From the NCBI RefSeq assembly GCF_027706145.1, contig NZ_JAQFWW010000002.1:744001-808000 (forward strand): a stretch of 64,000 bases of DNA, given 5' to 3'. The translations under genes were made by a program, and so were the position numbers. Positions 48,305 to 57,762 of the stretch are shown in pieces. Position 1 is the stretch's first letter. Each line of letters begins with the position of its first letter. The DNA comes from Bacillus changyiensis (lineage in GTDB: Bacteria > Bacillota > Bacilli > Bacillales > Bacillaceae). The notes beneath the pieces are model-generated. The model ran no database searches. It worked only from the letters and a program-made list of their open reading frames with translations, and was not told where the DNA came from.

Positions 48305-50185
48305 TTAAATCACGGCTTTTATTTGTTTTATATAGTAGAAACGGACAATGAAAAAATAGATCAGCTGAATGACAGCAAACACACTAAGTACAGTTGCAGA
48401 TTCCTTAAAAAGATTATACTCAAACGCATGCGACAATGCCGTCAAGGCCACAGCACCATGAATAAGTGCAACGATAATCGGGGCAAAGAATAGCATAGCA
48501 ATTTGCCTGTTTAATACTTTTTTTAATTCTTTTTCTGTCAAGCCTATCTTGGATATGGCTGTAAACTTCTGCTTGTCATCATCAACATCAGCGTAAAGGC
48601 GAAAATAAAGAAAACTTCCTGCCGAAACGAAAAAGACAATGCCAATAAACAAGCCTACAAAGAAAATTGGTCCATAGTCTTTATTCACTTGAAAGACCTG
48701 TTGGTCAACACCAGAGAATTTCTTAGACGGAATTTTCTTCAACAACTCTTCCCCAACACGAATTAAAGTTTTTTCTTTTTCCTTTTGAACCTGCCATGCA
48801 TAAAAGTGATCCTTACCTTTTTGTTTTTTCAATTGCTTGTAATCAGCATCTGTGACAAGATAATATTGTTCTTCTGGCAAGGCTCTTGATTTTATCACTT
48901 GATCAGCTTGAATCTGTTTACCTGATTGAAGATCGATCGGTTGATGAAGCAGTTTCTGTTCCTTGCTATATGGAAATCCTTTATAACCGACTGCTATCGC
49001 TTTCCCCTTAGAAAGTTGGATTTTCTTCTCTCCAATCAGCGCTGCAAACCGATTAAAATCAGACTGTTGCACAATCAGTTGTTCCTGCCCTTTTACATGA
49101 AAGTACTTCAGTGTCATATGAGCTGTTTTTGCCTGAATATCGTATTGTTTTAACGTTTTATTAATCAAATCCACATCTTTAGCTTCTGTCTTGTGCTCTC
49201 CTTTTGTGTTATACGTAAAGGTATTGGGATTCCAGTTCCTTGTCGAGCTGTTAAAAAATGATTGAAGTCCATATAGCGTCCCAATCGCACAAAATGCGAC
49301 AGTTGAAATAATCGCAACCATAAAAAACGTTCGCGCATTGTCTTTCATGCGATAAGAAAGATCAGAAAACAAGATCAAATTTGTTTTTCGCCAAAACAGG
49401 GTTTCCTGTCCCTTCATTTTACGAATAACATAAACGCTTAACTGGGTAAAGAATAGGTAAGTTCCAATAATGACGACAATTGTTACGGGTAGCACAGCAA
49501 AAAAAACGCCGTTCCCTTTCGTGACTAATGCGAAGAAATAACCTACTCCAAGCAATAATGCAGCTAAGATCGTCAATAAGATAGATGCCTTTGGTTCACC
49601 TTTTGACTGCTTATCCCCTTTTAACAAATGAAGAAGCTTTTCACTACGAAGGATAAAAGCAACGAAAAATGAAATAAATAAGAATAATACAATAAAGGAC
49701 ACAAAAGTCACAATGATTGCCAGTAGTGGAAAATAAAAATTGAGTTTTTCGTTAAAAATTAGAATTTTTTCAGCAATTAGTAAGATTAATTTTGCAAATA
49801 CCAAACCTAGAGTGATGCCTCCAATCGTAGCAAAACATCCGATAAGCATATTTTCCAGAAAGACCATCAACCTGATTTGACGCATCGACATTCCCTGAAT
49901 CATTAAGATCCCAAACTCTTTTTTCCGCGATTTCAGAAATGCACTCATCGAATACAAAACAAAGAAAAAGGAGAAAACATAGATGATGCCTCCAGCAATT
50001 TTGAGACCGAAGAGCGATTTCTTCCCAAGTCCTGAATGAAAAACATCTCCACTAATCACCGGATGGAAAGCAAATAGCGCAAATGTAAAAAATACCATCA
50101 CCATAAACATACTACTGAGGAAGTAAGCAACATAGAGTCGTTTATTACGAAGAACGTTATTAAACGCGAACTGACGAAAAGTCAT
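48305..50185 (-). CDS. Bce-type ABC transporter permease (PsdB-like)
   Basis: A protein of 626 residues with ten expected membrane segments and a large extracellular domain, about residues 305-500, between segments seven and eight. The FtsX-type domain shows 'SAFLKSRKKEFGILMIQGMS'. The N-terminus 'TFRQFAFNNVLRNKRLYVAY' is typical of Bce permeases. It overlaps the ATPase gene by 26 bases. With the ATPase, kinase and regulator it makes a complete peptide-antibiotic sensing and detoxification module, nearer in look to B. subtilis PsdRSAB (YvcPQRS) than to BceRSAB. The ligand is unknown. Confidence 0.87.
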   Translation of the reverse strand: MTFRQFAFNNVLRNKRLYVAYFLSSMFMVMVFFTFALFAFHPVISGDVFHSGLGKKSLFGLKIAGGIIYVFSFFFVLYSMSAFLKSRKKEFGILMIQGMSMRQIRLMVFLENMLIGCFATIGGITLGLVFAKLILLIAEKILIFNEKLNFYFPLLAIIVTFVSFIVLFLFISFFVAFILRSEKLLHLLKGDKQSKGEPKASILLTILAALLLGVGYFFALVTKGNGVFFAVLPVTIVVIIGTYLFFTQLSVYVIRKMKGQETLFWRKTNLILFSDLSYRMKDNARTFFMVAIISTVAFCAIGTLYGLQSFFNSSTRNWNPNTFTYNTKGEHKTEAKDVDLINKTLKQYDIQAKTAHMTLKYFHVKGQEQLIVQQSDFNRFAALIGEKKIQLSKGKAIAVGYKGFPYSKEQKLLHQPIDLQSGKQIQADQVIKSRALPEEQYYLVTDADYKQLKKQKGKDHFYAWQVQKEKEKTLIRVGEELLKKIPSKKFSGVDQQVFQVNKDYGPIFFVGLFIGIVFFVSAGSFLYFRLYADVDDDKQKFTAISKIGLTEKELKKVLNRQIAMLFFAPIIVALIHGAVALTALSHAFEYNLFKESATVLSVFAVIQLIYFFIVRFYYIKQIKAVI

Positions 50186-50924
50186 TTGCGTCTCCTCCCA
50201 TTAAGGAAAGCGTATCAAGAATCTTCTGGAAGAAGGCTTGACGATGATCACCGCGGTTCATTTCCGAATATAGTCTACCATCCTTAATAAAGATGACCCG
50301 ATGACAATAACTGGCCGCCTGCGGATCGTGTGTGACAAGCATCATCGTTGCTTTTTCATGATGGTTAATCGATTCAAGCATTTCCATAACATCCTTAGAT
50401 GACTTGGAATCGAGATTTCCGGTTGGCTCATCGGCAAGCAACAGTTTTGGTCTATGAATCATCGCTCTTGCCACTGCAGCTCGTTGTGCTTGCCCACCTG
50501 ATATCTCATATGTCCGTTTTTTCATGATATTTGTAATACCCAGCTTTTCAGCTATTTGTTTGGCTTTTTGTTTCATTTCCCCAACCTTTTCTCCGTCTAA
50601 TGTCAAAGGAAGAACGATGTTCTCTTCAACTGTCAATGTGTGCAGCAGGTTAAAGTCTTGAAAGACAAAACCAAGTTCTCTGCGGCGAAACTTAGCCAGT
50701 TTTTCTTTTTTAAGTAAATGAGGATTCTCACCATTTATCAAGATTTCACCTGTTGTTGGTTCATCAATCGTTGCAATCAAATTTAGAAGCGTAGTTTTTC
50801 CACTTCCAGATGGACCCATAATTCCAACAAATTCTCCTTCATCAATTGTCAAGTTAATATCTGTTAACGCCCGGTATGCGATTTTCCCTTCATAAATCTT
50901 ACTTACTTGTTTGACTTGAAGCAT
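50160..50924 (-). CDS. Bce-type ABC transporter ATPase (PsdA-like)
   Basis: A protein of 254 residues. Walker A is '[12 protein letters not shown]', the Q loop 'GFVFQDFNLL', the signature 'ISGGQAQR', Walker B 'LLLADEP' and the H loop 'LVTHDP'. ATG 50924 follows GGAGATC; a start at 50942 would lie inside the leader. It lies between the kinase and permease genes. An operator-like inverted repeat is 85-98 bp upstream, on the kinase stop codon. Confidence 0.9.
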   Translation of the reverse strand: MLQVKQVSKIYEGKIAYRALTDINLTIDEGEFVGIMGPSGSGKTTLLNLIATIDEPTTGEILINGENPHLLKKEKLAKFRRRELGFVFQDFNLLHTLTVEENIVLPLTLDGEKVGEMKQKAKQIAEKLGITNIMKKRTYEISGGQAQRAAVARAMIHRPKLLLADEPTGNLDSKSSKDVMEMLESINHHEKATMMLVTHDPQAASYCHRVIFIKDGRLYSEMNRGDHRQAFFQKILDTLSLMGGDANDFSSVRV

Positions 50925-51008
50925 CACGAGATCTCCTTTCATTTTTGATCTGTGACTAGTTTACCTTGACTCGACAAATAAGTACTATCGATTTCTCTTT
51001 CACTTTCA

Positions 51009-51022
51009 TTACATTGATGTAA
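51009..51022. promoter_or_regulatory. Bce-type operator on the kinase stop codon
   Basis: TTACATTGATGTAA fits TNACA-N4-TGTAA, the operator pattern of Bce-type response regulators, without mismatch. The first three bases on the + strand are the complement of the kinase stop codon. The placement mirrors the repeat at 15897-15910 before bceA. A weak -10 (TAAACT) lies about 50 bp downstream. Confidence 0.72.
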
Positions 51023-52004
51023 GGTTTTGTGTTGATGTAAAAATGATTCGAATCGTTGTCCCTTTCCCTTCCTCAGACTCAAGTTCAAGCCGATGACCAA
51101 GATAATCAGCTGCGGTTTTTGTGACATAAAGCCCCATTCCTGTTGATTCTCTATGCTGACGACCATTCTCACCCGTAAAAAACGGAGCAAATACCCGTTT
51201 TTGATCTTGAGCAGGAATACCAATACCAAAGTCGGTCACTTCCAGTACAGCTTCAGGGCTTTTTTCGTAAGTTGAAATGAGAATCGACTGACTTTTGCCT
51301 GATGAATATTTGACAGCATTGTTAATCAACTGCGATAACATGAAAAACAGCCACTTTTCGTCTGATTCAACGCAGATTTGTTGCAACTCCAATTTTGGAT
51401 ACACTTTGTTGCGAATGTAAAACCGTTTGTTATCTTGATTTACCTCATGAATCATATCTGTTAAATTGACCGCTTTAACTTGAAAGTCTTCTTCGATCAC
51501 ACGAAGACGAGCCATATATAGAATTGTATAGAGACCTGTCTTTATTCGCTCTGTCTCTTCGCGAATACTAGAAGACTCGGGTTCATCAAGATTTTGAGCA
51601 GTTAATTCAATGACAGATAACGGTGTTTTCATTTGATGCACCCATTGTTCCATAAAAGTAAGCTGCTCTTTCTGCCCTAGTTCTAATGCTTTTAATTCAT
51701 GTCGATAGTGTTTATACTGACTTTTCAACAGCTGTTCTAGCGCCTCTGACATAGGGGATTGTTCTATTTTTTGCACAGATTCATCAAGGGTTGCTATCGG
51801 CTGACTAAGTCGCTGATAAAACTTGCGACGAGTACAATAATGGTAAACAAGATAACCGACGAGAAAGAAAGAACCAAGGAAAACAGCATATAAGGCCGGT
51901 CTTATATGCTGATATCCATCAAGCCAATACACCAATAACATCACAAAAAATTGCAGCGTCTGAATGGCAATAAGTAAATAATGCTCCTTGAGAAAAAGCT
52001 TCAT
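51009..52004 (-). CDS. Intramembrane-sensing histidine kinase (PsdS-like)
   Basis: A protein of about 331 residues. Two membrane segments near the N-terminus (about 9-27 and 35-55) are joined by a very short loop. The phospho-acceptor His is in 'EQWVHQMKTPLSVIEL', the N box in 'MLSQLINNAVKYSS' and G boxes in 'TDFGIGIPAQD' and 'GMGLYVTKTAADYLG'. ATG 52004 follows GGGAGAGGA. The gene overlaps the regulator gene by four bases. Confidence 0.88.
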   Translation of the reverse strand: MKLFLKEHYLLIAIQTLQFFVMLLVYWLDGYQHIRPALYAVFLGSFFLVGYLVYHYCTRRKFYQRLSQPIATLDESVQKIEQSPMSEALEQLLKSQYKHYRHELKALELGQKEQLTFMEQWVHQMKTPLSVIELTAQNLDEPESSSIREETERIKTGLYTILYMARLRVIEEDFQVKAVNLTDMIHEVNQDNKRFYIRNKVYPKLELQQICVESDEKWLFFMLSQLINNAVKYSSGKSQSILISTYEKSPEAVLEVTDFGIGIPAQDQKRVFAPFFTGENGRQHRESTGMGLYVTKTAADYLGHRLELESEEGKGTTIRIIFTSTQNLTSM

Positions 52005-52720
52005 TCCTCTCCCGCCTTTTCCCAAGAAATATTGAGACGATAACCAGCACCTCTGACCGTTTCTACAGCATCTTCTATGCCTAACTCTTGAAATTTTTTC
52101 CTGACTCGTGCCATGTTCACATTAAGTGTATTTTCATCTACATATGCCTGATCATCCCACAGTTTGGCAAGTAAGTCTTCACGACCAGAAATTCTTGGAT
52201 AACGTTCCATAAGGCTTTCGATAATATCAGCTTCTTTTTTTGTCAAAGTAATGGTTTTGGTACCTAATATCAGTTCTAGTCTTTCTGGAAAAAGCTGCAA
52301 TCCTTCTTTTTCTAAAAGGCGCTCATCTACTTTAGCTGCATATTCTCCATATGCCCGCCGAAGCTGGCTGCGGATCTTTGCGATGACGATCTCAGCGTAA
52401 AAGGGCTTTGTAATAAAATCATCGCCACCATTTTCTAGCGCCATCACCTGATCCATTTCACCTGTTCGCGCAGATATGAATAGCACAGGACAAATCGATT
52501 CTTTCCGTATTTGCCGGCACCAATAATAGCCGTCATAACTGGGCAGATTGATATCGAGCAGAACAAGATGCGGCTGTTCGCTTTTAAAGACATCTATGAC
52601 ATGGTCAAAATCCTCAATAACATGTACAGCATAACCGTATTTTTCAATGTGAGAACGGAGGAGATCGGCGATTTTCGGGTCGTCTTCGATTATCATGATT
52701 TTTTGCACTTCTTTTTTCAC
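52001..52720 (-). CDS. Response regulator, OmpR family (PsdR-like)
   Basis: A protein of 239 residues. The receiver has 'MIIEDDPKIADLL', the phospho-acceptor Asp in 'LVLLDINLPSYDGYYW', and Lys in 'ITKPFYAE'. The winged helix ends with 'RVRKKFQELGIEDAVETV' and 'GAGYRLN'. The stretch 'MDQVMALENGGDDFITKPF' resembles the PsdR branch of the family. It is the first gene of the module and should activate the ABC genes through the repeat at 51009-51022. Confidence 0.88.
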   Translation of the reverse strand: MKKEVQKIMIIEDDPKIADLLRSHIEKYGYAVHVIEDFDHVIDVFKSEQPHLVLLDINLPSYDGYYWCRQIRKESICPVLFISARTGEMDQVMALENGGDDFITKPFYAEIVIAKIRSQLRRAYGEYAAKVDERLLEKEGLQLFPERLELILGTKTITLTKKEADIIESLMERYPRISGREDLLAKLWDDQAYVDENTLNVNMARVRKKFQELGIEDAVETVRGAGYRLNISWEKAGEE

Positions 52721-52994
52721 TCCTATTGATCGTTATATGTAGAGCAAAATTTGTCGTATATAGCTATGATACCAAGTCTTGAGGTGAAGTATGGATATTC
52801 TTTCGGATGAAGCATTGATGAATCAATGCACACATTAAGACAACTTACCCATCGATCATTACGACAATCCGAAAAAACTACTTGATACCATTCAGAAAAT
52901 AAAAAGAACGTCACAGTCAATCAATTGAACGGCCCTCTTCCGATTCCACTACCACTTGATTTGAGAGACGTTTGCACTTTTCTAAACATAAAAA

Positions 52995-53019
52995 CTCCCC
53001 TAATCGTACCTTAGGGGAG
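52995..53019 (-). terminator. Terminator of the chemoreceptor gene
   Basis: A 9-bp stem (CTCCCCTAA and TTAGGGGAG) with a 7-base loop, followed on the - strand by TTTTTATG. It lies 12 bp past the chemoreceptor stop codon. The rest of the gap to 52720 holds no gene that I can support. Confidence 0.88.
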
Positions 53020-53030
53020 CACAACAGTCT

Positions 53031-54716
53031 TTAATATTTAAAACGATTCACAATCGTTTGAAGCTCTTCAGCTAAATGTGATAATGATTCAGCTGCATAT
53101 GAGATTTCTTCCATTGAAGCTAGCTGTTCTTGTGTTGATGTAGCAACACCTTTTGTACTTGATGTTGTTTCTTTTGTTTCAGTAGCTAAGGTATCAACCG
53201 CATTTTGAACCACTTCGACACCTGATGTAAGCTGCTGAGTTGCTGCAGCTACCTCTTGAATTTGTGAAGTAACCTGTTCAACTAGATCAAGGATTTCATT
53301 GAAATTTCCTGTTGTTTCTTTAGAAAGAGCAATCCCTGAACTTACATTTTGTTGAACAACCTTAATGTTATTTACCGTTTCTACCGATTCGTTTTGGATG
53401 GTAGATACTAAAGCTTTAATATGATTAGCCGACTTATTTGTTTCATCAGCTAACTTCCGTACCTCTTCTGCCACTACTGCAAACCCTTTTCCTTGTTCTC
53501 CGGCTCTTGCGGCCTCAATTGCAGCATTAAGAGCTAATAAATTCGTCTGCTCTGAAATATCTGTAATCAGTGAAGAAATATCACTAATTTCAGCAGTGCT
53601 TGACACTAATGCTTGCAAACCATTTCCGGCTGAGTCTACCGATTTATCAATGAAATTCATTTGATCTAACATTTTATTGACAGACTGAGCACCTATTTCA
53701 GCCTTATCTCTCATTGAAGAGGAAAGATCTGCAATGTTTCCTGTATTGGAAGCAACATTTGATAACCGTTCTAATAACTCATTGATAGACTCTGAACTTT
53801 TATCAGTCATGGCGCTTTGCTTAGCATTACTTGCAGAAATAGACTGCATAGATTCAGAAATTTGCTCAGACGTCGATTTTGATTCTTCCGCACTTGCTGA
53901 CAATTCTTCAGATGATGCAGCAACTTGTTCAGAAGAACTGCTGATTTGCTTGACAATCTGGGTTAATGATTGCAGGAAAGCGTTGAACGACTGAGCGAGC
54001 TGACCAAACTCATCTTTATTTTTAACAATGACCTCTTTTGTTAAATCAGCTTCTCCATGTGCAATATCCTCTAGTTGCTGATTAAGACTTCTAAGCGGTA
54101 ATAAAATAGATTTTAAGAGTGATAGGCCCATAATAATCCCGACAATCGTTGAAACTATTGTGATCGTAATAATAATCCCTTCACTCATTTTCCCATTATC
54201 GCGAACTTCCTCTTTTAGAGCATCAACATCTTGATCAAGGCTTTCGACTAATTTATTAACAGATGGGTCCAAAACTTCTTTTCTTAATTTTCGTTCTTCT
54301 CCAAAGTGAAGTGATTTAGCTTCTTTCGGACTTGAAGAATAGACTTTTAATACTTTTTGATTCAAATTCCAAAAGTCATTGAAGTTTACTTTAATTTCTT
54401 CAACACTTGTTTCGTATTCTTCATCATGGATCAATCCCTTGACTTCCTCAAGGCTTTTCAAAATATCGTCCGCTTTTTCCTTCATTCCTTCGCCATACTC
54501 CTTATCACCGGTTATAATGAAGGCTCTTTCATCATTTGAAAGACCTGCTAAGCGATATTGAATATGTTTAATTTCTTTTTGAAATTCCATTTTATCCTTT
54601 AGTACTTCATTTTTGCTAATCGTAGAAGACGTCACAAAAATAGAGGTACCACCAATTGCAATAATCGAAACAACCAAAATCGAAATAATGCTCAACAATT
54701 TCGTTTTGACTTTCAT
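53031..54716 (-). CDS. Methyl-accepting chemotaxis protein
   Basis: A protein of 561 residues. A membrane segment (about 7-29), a helical extracellular domain of about 150 residues of four-helix type, a second segment (about 176-198) and a HAMP domain ('[20 protein letters not shown]') lead into a long coiled coil. The signalling tip is intact: '[20 protein letters not shown]' followed by '[15 protein letters not shown]'. Gln/Glu methylation pairs are present on both sides. The ligand is unknown. It lies next to an alanine symporter and alanine dehydrogenase, so an amino acid is a guess worth testing. Confidence 0.9.
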   Translation of the reverse strand: MKVKTKLLSIISILVVSIIAIGGTSIFVTSSTISKNEVLKDKMEFQKEIKHIQYRLAGLSNDERAFIITGDKEYGEGMKEKADDILKSLEEVKGLIHDEEYETSVEEIKVNFNDFWNLNQKVLKVYSSSPKEAKSLHFGEERKLRKEVLDPSVNKLVESLDQDVDALKEEVRDNGKMSEGIIITITIVSTIVGIIMGLSLLKSILLPLRSLNQQLEDIAHGEADLTKEVIVKNKDEFGQLAQSFNAFLQSLTQIVKQISSSSEQVAASSEELSASAEESKSTSEQISESMQSISASNAKQSAMTDKSSESINELLERLSNVASNTGNIADLSSSMRDKAEIGAQSVNKMLDQMNFIDKSVDSAGNGLQALVSSTAEISDISSLITDISEQTNLLALNAAIEAARAGEQGKGFAVVAEEVRKLADETNKSANHIKALVSTIQNESVETVNNIKVVQQNVSSGIALSKETTGNFNEILDLVEQVTSQIQEVAAATQQLTSGVEVVQNAVDTLATETKETTSSTKGVATSTQEQLASMEEISYAAESLSHLAEELQTIVNRFKY

Positions 54717-54828
54717 TCCATCTATCCTTCCTTTACTATGTCATCTATGGTTGTAATATCGACAAATTGCAGCAAAATTTGAGATTCTATGTACTGGAAT
54801 GTATTGGGCGGAAGGATGAAACAGAAAA

Positions 54829-54850
54829 GTCCTGCCTGTAATGGCAGAAC
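54829..54850 (-). terminator. Terminator of agcS
   Basis: An 8-bp stem with one wobble (GTTCTGCC and GGCAGGAC on the - strand) and a 6-base loop, followed by TTTTCTGTTT, eight bases past the symporter stop codon. Confidence 0.82.
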
Positions 54851-54857
54851 CTCGTTT

Positions 54858-56243
54858 TTATTTATAGAAATGAGTAAAATAGTCATTTGTTTCAGCAACA
54901 ACTACTTTCCAAAGAAGCAGAAGCGCAATTAAGTTAGGAATCATCATTAAAGCATTCGCCATATCAGCAAATGCCCATACTGTAACAAGATTGGCTACTG
55001 TCCCCATTCCACAGGCAAAAATGTAAATCAGGCGATAACCAAGAATTCCTTTAGAGCCTGCCAAATATTCAAAGCATTTTTCACCATATACATACCAGCC
55101 AACAATGGTAGAAAAACCAAAGAAAATCACAGAAAGCGAGACAATATATTCACCGGCCGCCCCAAGAACAGAAGCGAAGGCAGCACTTGTTAATGCCCCA
55201 CCCTCTAGTGTCGCATCATGTGGCACACCGGAAAGCATGCCGCCAGACGGATCCCAAAATCCCGTAATGAGAAGGGTGATACCTGTCATTGTACAGACAA
55301 CAATTGTAACAATAAATGTACCTGTCATGGCGACAAGGGCTTGTTTAACTGGATGATCAGCACGGGCATTGCCAGCAATTAATGCAGCTGTACCCAAACC
55401 CGCTTCATTTGAAAAAATCCCTCGGGAAACCCCGTTACGAATGGCCTCAGATACGACAATTCCAAGAAATCCACCTGCTGCTGCTACCGGATGAAAGGCA
55501 TAATGAAAAATCATTTCAAAAGCGGGGATCATCATATCATAATTTAAAATAAGAATGAGGATGGCTCCACCCATGTAAAGGAAAGCCATAATCGGCACAA
55601 AGAAACTGGCAACCGTACTAATGCGCTGAATCCCACCAAAAATAATAAAACTGACGAGTACAGCTAAAATGACACCTGTCACCCAGTCGGCCAGTCCAAA
55701 ACTTTTGCTTGTGACATCAGCAATTGTATTCGATTGTACACTGTTGCCAATTCCTAAAGCGGCAAACGCACCAAATAGTGCAAAGGCGATTGCAAGACCT
55801 TTAAATTTTCGGCCAAGACCGCGTTCAATATAGTACATTGGACCACTTGAATACTCACCTTTATCATTTTTAACACGATATTTAACAGCAAGTAATGCTT
55901 CTGCATACTTTGTTGCCATACCAAATAAGCCGACGATCCACATCCAAAAAATAGATCCTGGCCCTCCTAATGTTAAAGCTGTAGCTACACCTGCAATATT
56001 ACCATTACCAATTGTCGCAGCCAATGCAGTCATCAATGCTTTAAAATGGCTGACATCCCCTTCCGCTGCTGCATCCTGATGATCTTCTTTGCCAAATCCC
56101 AATTTAAATGCATAAATAAGACGACGAATTTGCAGACCTTTCAACACAATCGTTAAAAATAAGCCTGTCCCAAATAATAAAATTAAACTAGGTGGTCCCC
56201 ACAGAACATCATTTATCCCCTTTAAAGATCCCAAAATATTCAA
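54858..56243 (-). CDS. Sodium/alanine symporter (AgcS family)
   Basis: A protein of 461 residues with about eleven membrane segments. AgcS signatures are visible: 'MTALAATIGNGNIAGVATAL', 'GGPGSIFWMWIVGLFGMATK', 'SNEAGLGTAALIAGNA' and 'FFGFSTIVGWYVYGEKCFEY'. The start is TTG 56243 with AGGGGGG upstream; no ATG fits. It is divergent from alanine dehydrogenase across 249 bp with two cre-like sites, so uptake and breakdown of alanine are probably controlled together. Confidence 0.92.
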   Translation of the reverse strand: MNILGSLKGINDVLWGPPSLILLFGTGLFLTIVLKGLQIRRLIYAFKLGFGKEDHQDAAAEGDVSHFKALMTALAATIGNGNIAGVATALTLGGPGSIFWMWIVGLFGMATKYAEALLAVKYRVKNDKGEYSSGPMYYIERGLGRKFKGLAIAFALFGAFAALGIGNSVQSNTIADVTSKSFGLADWVTGVILAVLVSFIIFGGIQRISTVASFFVPIMAFLYMGGAILILILNYDMMIPAFEMIFHYAFHPVAAAGGFLGIVVSEAIRNGVSRGIFSNEAGLGTAALIAGNARADHPVKQALVAMTGTFIVTIVVCTMTGITLLITGFWDPSGGMLSGVPHDATLEGGALTSAAFASVLGAAGEYIVSLSVIFFGFSTIVGWYVYGEKCFEYLAGSKGILGYRLIYIFACGMGTVANLVTVWAFADMANALMMIPNLIALLLLWKVVVAETNDYFTHFYK

Positions 56244-56325
56244 AATATTCCCCCCTGAACAATCCTTTGTTGCTCTGATATTCTAACATAGTAACTTTTG
56301 CTTATGTTTGTTAAGGAAAACAAAT

Positions 56326-56339
56326 TGAAAACGCTTACT
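56326..56339 (+). promoter_or_regulatory. cre-like site 1 in the agcS-ald gap
   Basis: TGAAAACGCTTACT matches the cre consensus at 13 of 14 positions. It lies 83 bp before the agcS start codon and 154 bp before ald. Confidence 0.6.
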
Positions 56340-56394
56340 TTTTGTTTTTTAACAAACCTTCATCACATAGAAAAATAGATTGTTAAAATAAACA

Positions 56395-56408
56395 AAAAAA
56401 CGTTTTCA
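56395..56408 (-). promoter_or_regulatory. cre-like site 2 in the agcS-ald gap
   Basis: TGAAAACGTTTTTT on the - strand matches the cre consensus at 12 of 14 positions, with a symmetric AAAACGTTTT centre. It is nearer to ald, 85 bp before its start. Confidence 0.5.
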
Positions 56409-56492
56409 TTTTCTATTTTACACATAATGTACATCACAAATGTTAGCTTTATACTTACGGTATAGCACATTTAATTAAAGGGGATGTTCATC

Positions 56493-57623
56493 ATGAAGAT
56501 TGGGATTCCAAAAGAGATTAAAAATAATGAAAATCGTGTCGCTATTACCCCAGCTGGTGTTGTGGCACTTATCAAAAATGGGCATCAAATATTAATAGAA
56601 CAAGGCGCTGGTATTGGAAGTGGTTTTAACGATGCTGATTATCGAGAAGCTGGTGCAACAATTATTCCGCAAGCCCGCGATGTCTGGGCGAATGCGGAAA
56701 TGGTGATGAAAGTCAAAGAACCGATTAGCTCTGAATATGGTTACTTCCGTAAAGGTTTAATCCTATTCACATATTTGCATCTAGCTGCCGAACCTCAGCT
56801 GGCGAAAGCACTGATAGACAGCGGTGTTACTGCAATCGCATATGAGACTGTCGAAGTCAACCGAACCCTACCATTACTAACACCAATGAGTGAAGTAGCT
56901 GGACGAATGGCAACACAAATCGGGGCACAATTCCTTGAAAAATCAAAAGGTGGAAAAGGGATTCTTTTATCAGGTATCCCAGGAGTAAAACGCGGAAAAG
57001 TCACAATCATCGGCGGTGGAACAGTTGGTACAAATGCAGCCAAAATGGCCATTGGCCTCGGTGCAGATGTAACCCTGATTGATGTAAACGCAGAGCGGCT
57101 GCGCCAGCTTGATGATCAGTTTGGTAAAGATATTCAAACGCTAATGTCTAATCCACTTAATATCGCAAATGCTGTGAAAGAATCCGATCTTGTAATTGGT
57201 GCTGTCTTAATTCCTGGTGCAAAAGCGCCTAAATTGGTGACAGAAGAAATGATCAAGTCAATGTCACCGGGTTCCGTTGTTGTTGACGTTGCAATTGACC
57301 AAGGTGGTATTATCGAAACCGTTGACCAGATCACAACACATGATAACCCAACATATACGAAACATGGTGTTGTTCACTATGCCGTCGCAAATATGCCTGG
57401 TGCCGTACCACGTACATCAACAATCGGATTAACAAACGTAACCATTCCTTACGCAATCCAAATTGCCAACAACGGGGCACAAAAAGCGGCTGCTAACCAG
57501 CCAGCACTAGCTCTCGGTGTCAATGTTGCCAATGGTGAAATTACTTACCCTGCTGTCGCCCGTGACCTTGGCTATCATACAGTAACTGTCGAAGATGCGT
57601 TTCGAAAAGTGCCAACTGTTTAA
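56493..57623 (+). CDS. ald: Alanine dehydrogenase
   Basis: Oxidatively deaminates L-alanine to pyruvate and ammonia with NAD+. The 376-residue protein has the active-site residues expected from the B. subtilis enzyme: Arg in '[10 protein letters not shown]', Lys in 'MKVKEP', His in 'YLHLAAEP' and Asp in '[11 protein letters not shown]'. The NAD motif is '[15 protein letters not shown]'. ATG 56493 follows AAAGGGG; another ATG at 56484 is in frame but too near that site. It feeds carbon from the divergent symporter into pyruvate. Confidence 0.95.
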   Translation: MKIGIPKEIKNNENRVAITPAGVVALIKNGHQILIEQGAGIGSGFNDADYREAGATIIPQARDVWANAEMVMKVKEPISSEYGYFRKGLILFTYLHLAAEPQLAKALIDSGVTAIAYETVEVNRTLPLLTPMSEVAGRMATQIGAQFLEKSKGGKGILLSGIPGVKRGKVTIIGGGTVGTNAAKMAIGLGADVTLIDVNAERLRQLDDQFGKDIQTLMSNPLNIANAVKESDLVIGAVLIPGAKAPKLVTEEMIKSMSPGSVVVDVAIDQGGIIETVDQITTHDNPTYTKHGVVHYAVANMPGAVPRTSTIGLTNVTIPYAIQIANNGAQKAAANQPALALGVNVANGEITYPAVARDLGYHTVTVEDAFRKVPTV

Positions 57624-57634
57624 CAATAACATCA

Positions 57635-57661
57635 CCCTTTCTATCTGGTCGATAGAAAGGG
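57635..57661 (+). terminator. Terminator after ald
   Basis: A perfect 11-bp stem (CCCTTTCTATC and GATAGAAAGGG) with a 5-base loop, followed by TTTTTTTGC. Confidence 0.92.
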
Positions 57662-57762
57662 TTTTTTTGCTTTAGTGACAAAATTGTCATACCGATGTAA
57701 GGCAAATCGATAGTTTAAGATCATCTAAACAGAGTAAAGTTTTTTAAAAAGGAGGTCGCAAC

